From Planctomycetaceae bacterium (GTDB taxonomy: Bacteria > Planctomycetota > Planctomycetia > Planctomycetales > Planctomycetaceae): 8,757 nt of DNA. The stretch covers positions 1 to 8,757 of the forward strand of contig JALWSL010000073.1 in NCBI GenBank assembly GCA_027080405.1, written 5' to 3'. How positions within the stretch are numbered: position 1 is the first letter of the stretch; every line of letters begins with the position of its first letter. Under the pieces are notes generated by a model. It did not search any database. It was not told the origin of the DNA and was given only the letters and a program-made list of their open reading frames with translations. Positions 7,050 to 8,757 of this stretch are shown one piece after another. Both the position numbers and the translations under genes were made by a program.

Positions 7050-8757
7050 ATGAGCCAAATCACGATTACTTCTTCTCCAGACGACATTCTGGAGCGGATT
7101 AAACATGTTTTCTCTTCCCGGTGGCTTTATCTTCTGGGAGTCATTTTGTTGGTGCATGCTCCCTTTCTCGTTCAGCTGGGAATGAGGATGTGGGCACTGG
7201 AACACTACCAGTTCTTCCCGATTATTCTGGTTGGAGCAGCCTGGTTGGCTTTCCGGGGGTATAGAAATCTTGGTTCGATCAGCCAGGGAAAGATTATATG
7301 GCGGCTGCTGTTATGGGGGATGGCGTTACCTCTGTTTTTAATGGCGATAAAAATGCGGTCTCCCTGGATTGGTGCGGTTTCATTTCAGGTCTCAATCTGG
7401 GCATGGCTTTACAGTATCGGCGGGAGGCATTTACTCAAAGAGATGTTGCCTGCCTGGATATTTCTGTGGATGGCCGTTCCTCTCCCCTTGGGGATTGATC
7501 TTCAACTGATTCAGAAACTCCAGGCTGTGGCAACGGTTTGGGCAAGTAGTGCACTCGATTTGTTGGGCTATCGACATCTTATTGAGGGGGTAACGGTGGT
7601 ATTTCCGGATCGTTCATTTCTTGTCGAAGAGGCCTGTAGTGGTATCCACTCTCTGTTCGCCGCATTGACCTGTACCCTGTTTTACCTCCTGCAATCGAAT
7701 CGCGGTTTGCTCCGTTCTCTTGTGCTGATCGTTGCTGCCGTTTTCTGGGTCATTGTGGCCAATGCATTTCGAGTGATTCTCATCACCGTCTTGAACGTCC
7801 AGTGGGATTTACCCGTGGTCGATGGGTGGCTGCACGAAGCAATCGGACTTGTCGTTTTCGTCGTCACTTTGCTGATGGTCATCAGTACCGATCGCCTCTT
7901 GCTCTTTTTTGCGCCAATTGGAATTTGGACACTCAATGGATACCTTCACGCATTGATCGACCGGATCCGGGGAAGAGATTTTTATGAAGACCCCTATTCT
8001 GAAAGAAAAACGGTGAAAGTAAAAAATCCCGTCAGGAATACTTTCTGCTATCTTGAGTTTGGTCTTGTTGTTTCTCTATTTCTCATATTGGGGGCTGGGC
8101 AGCTTACGTCTTCTTCTGTTCGGGCAGACTCAAAAAGCCGGCAACAAACATCCATCGAGCAGCTTTCCGGATTTACACCCGATTTCTTTCCAGAACAGTG
8201 GAATGGTTGGCAACGGGAAGATTATGAGGAACGGGTACGTGATCCGGATGATGTCAACGGTCAGCAATCATTTATCTGGTATTATCGGAAGGGATCGATG
8301 AAACTGGCTGTTTCTATCGATGGTCCATTTGTTGGGTGGCACAATCTGAACAGCTGCCTTGTTGGCCAGGGATGGGAAACGCTGTCCCGGAAAAACGAGA
8401 AATATGCGGATCTTATCGCGCAGATGCCGGGAGGATTCACCCGTTTACAGGTTCGAAAGGGAGTCAGTCAGTACGCTTTTGTCCTGTTTTCTGTTTTCGA
8501 TGAAGCTGGTCTGGCGTTGGATCCACCCGATACCTATTTATCTTTTCGCGCCATACGGAGATTTCCCGTTGTAGGAGAGTTCGTACAAAAACTGGCCGAA
8601 AAGAGTGATGCCTCGAAAAGGGGCCGTCAAGATGCTCGCACTTCGCAGCTGCAGGTTTTTTCCGAAAGCTATCTTCCGATTGATCAGGCGAGTGAGCAGG
8701 AACTGCGACTGTTCTTCAAGGAAATGACGCATTTATTCTGTTCTCGACAGAACACAT
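7050..8757 (+). CDS. xrtU: Exosortase fused to EpsI-like domain (exosortase U type), 3'-truncated by window edge
   Basis: A membrane-bound cysteine transpeptidase of the exosortase/archaeosortase family, expected to cleave PEP-CTERM-like sorting tails in the inner membrane. The frame stays open from ATG 7050 to the window edge: 569 codons, no stop. An in-frame TAA at 7017 leaves ATG 7050 as the first normal start. The first ~300 residues are rich in hydrophobic helices. The catalytic triad is seen as EEACSGIHS (Cys196), ANAFRVILI (Arg241) and WLHEAIG (His262), preceded by the typical VPLPLGIDLQLIQKLQ phrase. A further helix (about 333-352) leads to an extracytoplasmic domain with GWQRED (Trp387) and HNLNSCLVGQGW (His431, Cys436), resembling the EpsI/DUF3485 signature. 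Such fusions occur in several exosortase types. The symbol xrtU rests on resemblance to planctomycetal proteins and is moderately certain; the exosortase call itself is firm. No substrate gene is visible. Confidence 0.92.
   Translation, partial: MSQITITSSPDDILERIKHVFSSRWLYLLGVILLVHAPFLVQLGMRMWALEHYQFFPIILVGAAWLAFRGYRNLGSISQGKIIWRLLLWGMALPLFLMAIKMRSPWIGAVSFQVSIWAWLYSIGGRHLLKEMLPAWIFLWMAVPLPLGIDLQLIQKLQAVATVWASSALDLLGYRHLIEGVTVVFPDRSFLVEEACSGIHSLFAALTCTLFYLLQSNRGLLRSLVLIVAAVFWVIVANAFRVILITVLNVQWDLPVVDGWLHEAIGLVVFVVTLLMVISTDRLLLFFAPIGIWTLNGYLHALIDRIRGRDFYEDPYSERKTVKVKNPVRNTFCYLEFGLVVSLFLILGAGQLTSSSVRADSKSRQQTSIEQLSGFTPDFFPEQWNGWQREDYEERVRDPDDVNGQQSFIWYYRKGSMKLAVSIDGPFVGWHNLNSCLVGQGWETLSRKNEKYADLIAQMPGGFTRLQVRKGVSQYAFVLFSVFDEAGLALDPPDTYLSFRAIRRFPVVGEFVQKLAEKSDASKRGRQDARTSQLQVFSESYLPIDQASEQELRLFFKEMTHLFCSRQNT

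Noticed and set aside
7298..7498. 66-codon + strand ORF inside the exosortase region (and similar short ORFs at 8053-8301 and 8359-8574)
   Set aside because: Out-of-frame readings of the exosortase gene, whose own frame is continuous and carries the catalytic motifs.
1..8757. tRNA/rRNA genes, CRISPR arrays, insertion sequences, attachment sites
   Set aside because: None seen on either strand: no transposase-like proteins, no regularly spaced repeats, no paired terminal inverted repeats.

Overview
The window is part of an exopolysaccharide/capsule biosynthesis locus. All supported genes lie on the + strand and point the same way. The best guess for the host is a planctomycete with a moderate, roughly 50% GC genome. 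This rests mainly on the last gene, an exosortase fused to an EpsI-like domain that resembles the planctomycetal exosortase U type. It also fits the weak or absent Shine-Dalgarno sequences and the use of GTG starts. The host assignment is an inference; there is no rRNA or other phylogenetic marker in the window.

Layout: (i) 1-4366 is a tight four-gene run. It holds a GT4 glycosyltransferase cut off at the left edge, a CE4-like polysaccharide deacetylase, and two more GT4 glycosyltransferases. The first two junctions are 4-base ATGA overlaps, and the third is a stop codon followed directly by a GTG start in the same reading frame. (ii) 4367-4480 is a 114-base spacer with an imperfect hairpin and a purine-rich ribosome binding site. 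(iii) 4481-6775 encodes a Wzc-type protein: a Wzz chain-length domain joined to a BY-kinase with a tyrosine-rich tail. (iv) 6776-7049 is a 274-base non-coding gap. (v) 7050 to the right edge is one open frame of at least 569 codons, encoding an eight-or-so-helix exosortase with a Cys/Arg/His triad, followed by a further membrane helix and an EpsI-like extracytoplasmic domain. This frame has no stop inside the window.

How they would work together: the glycosyltransferases assemble a lipid-linked repeat unit on the cytoplasmic face. The deacetylase may trim N- or O-acetyl groups. The Wzc-like kinase would control polymer length and export through phosphorylation of its tyrosine tail. The exosortase would process proteins carrying a PEP-CTERM-like tail for attachment to, or passage with, the envelope polysaccharide. 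The initiating phosphoglycosyltransferase, flippase, polymerase and outer-membrane exporter are not in this window, nor is any obvious exosortase substrate. The most interesting aspect is the coupling of an EPS assembly operon to an exosortase-EpsI fusion outside the well-studied proteobacterial XrtA setting.
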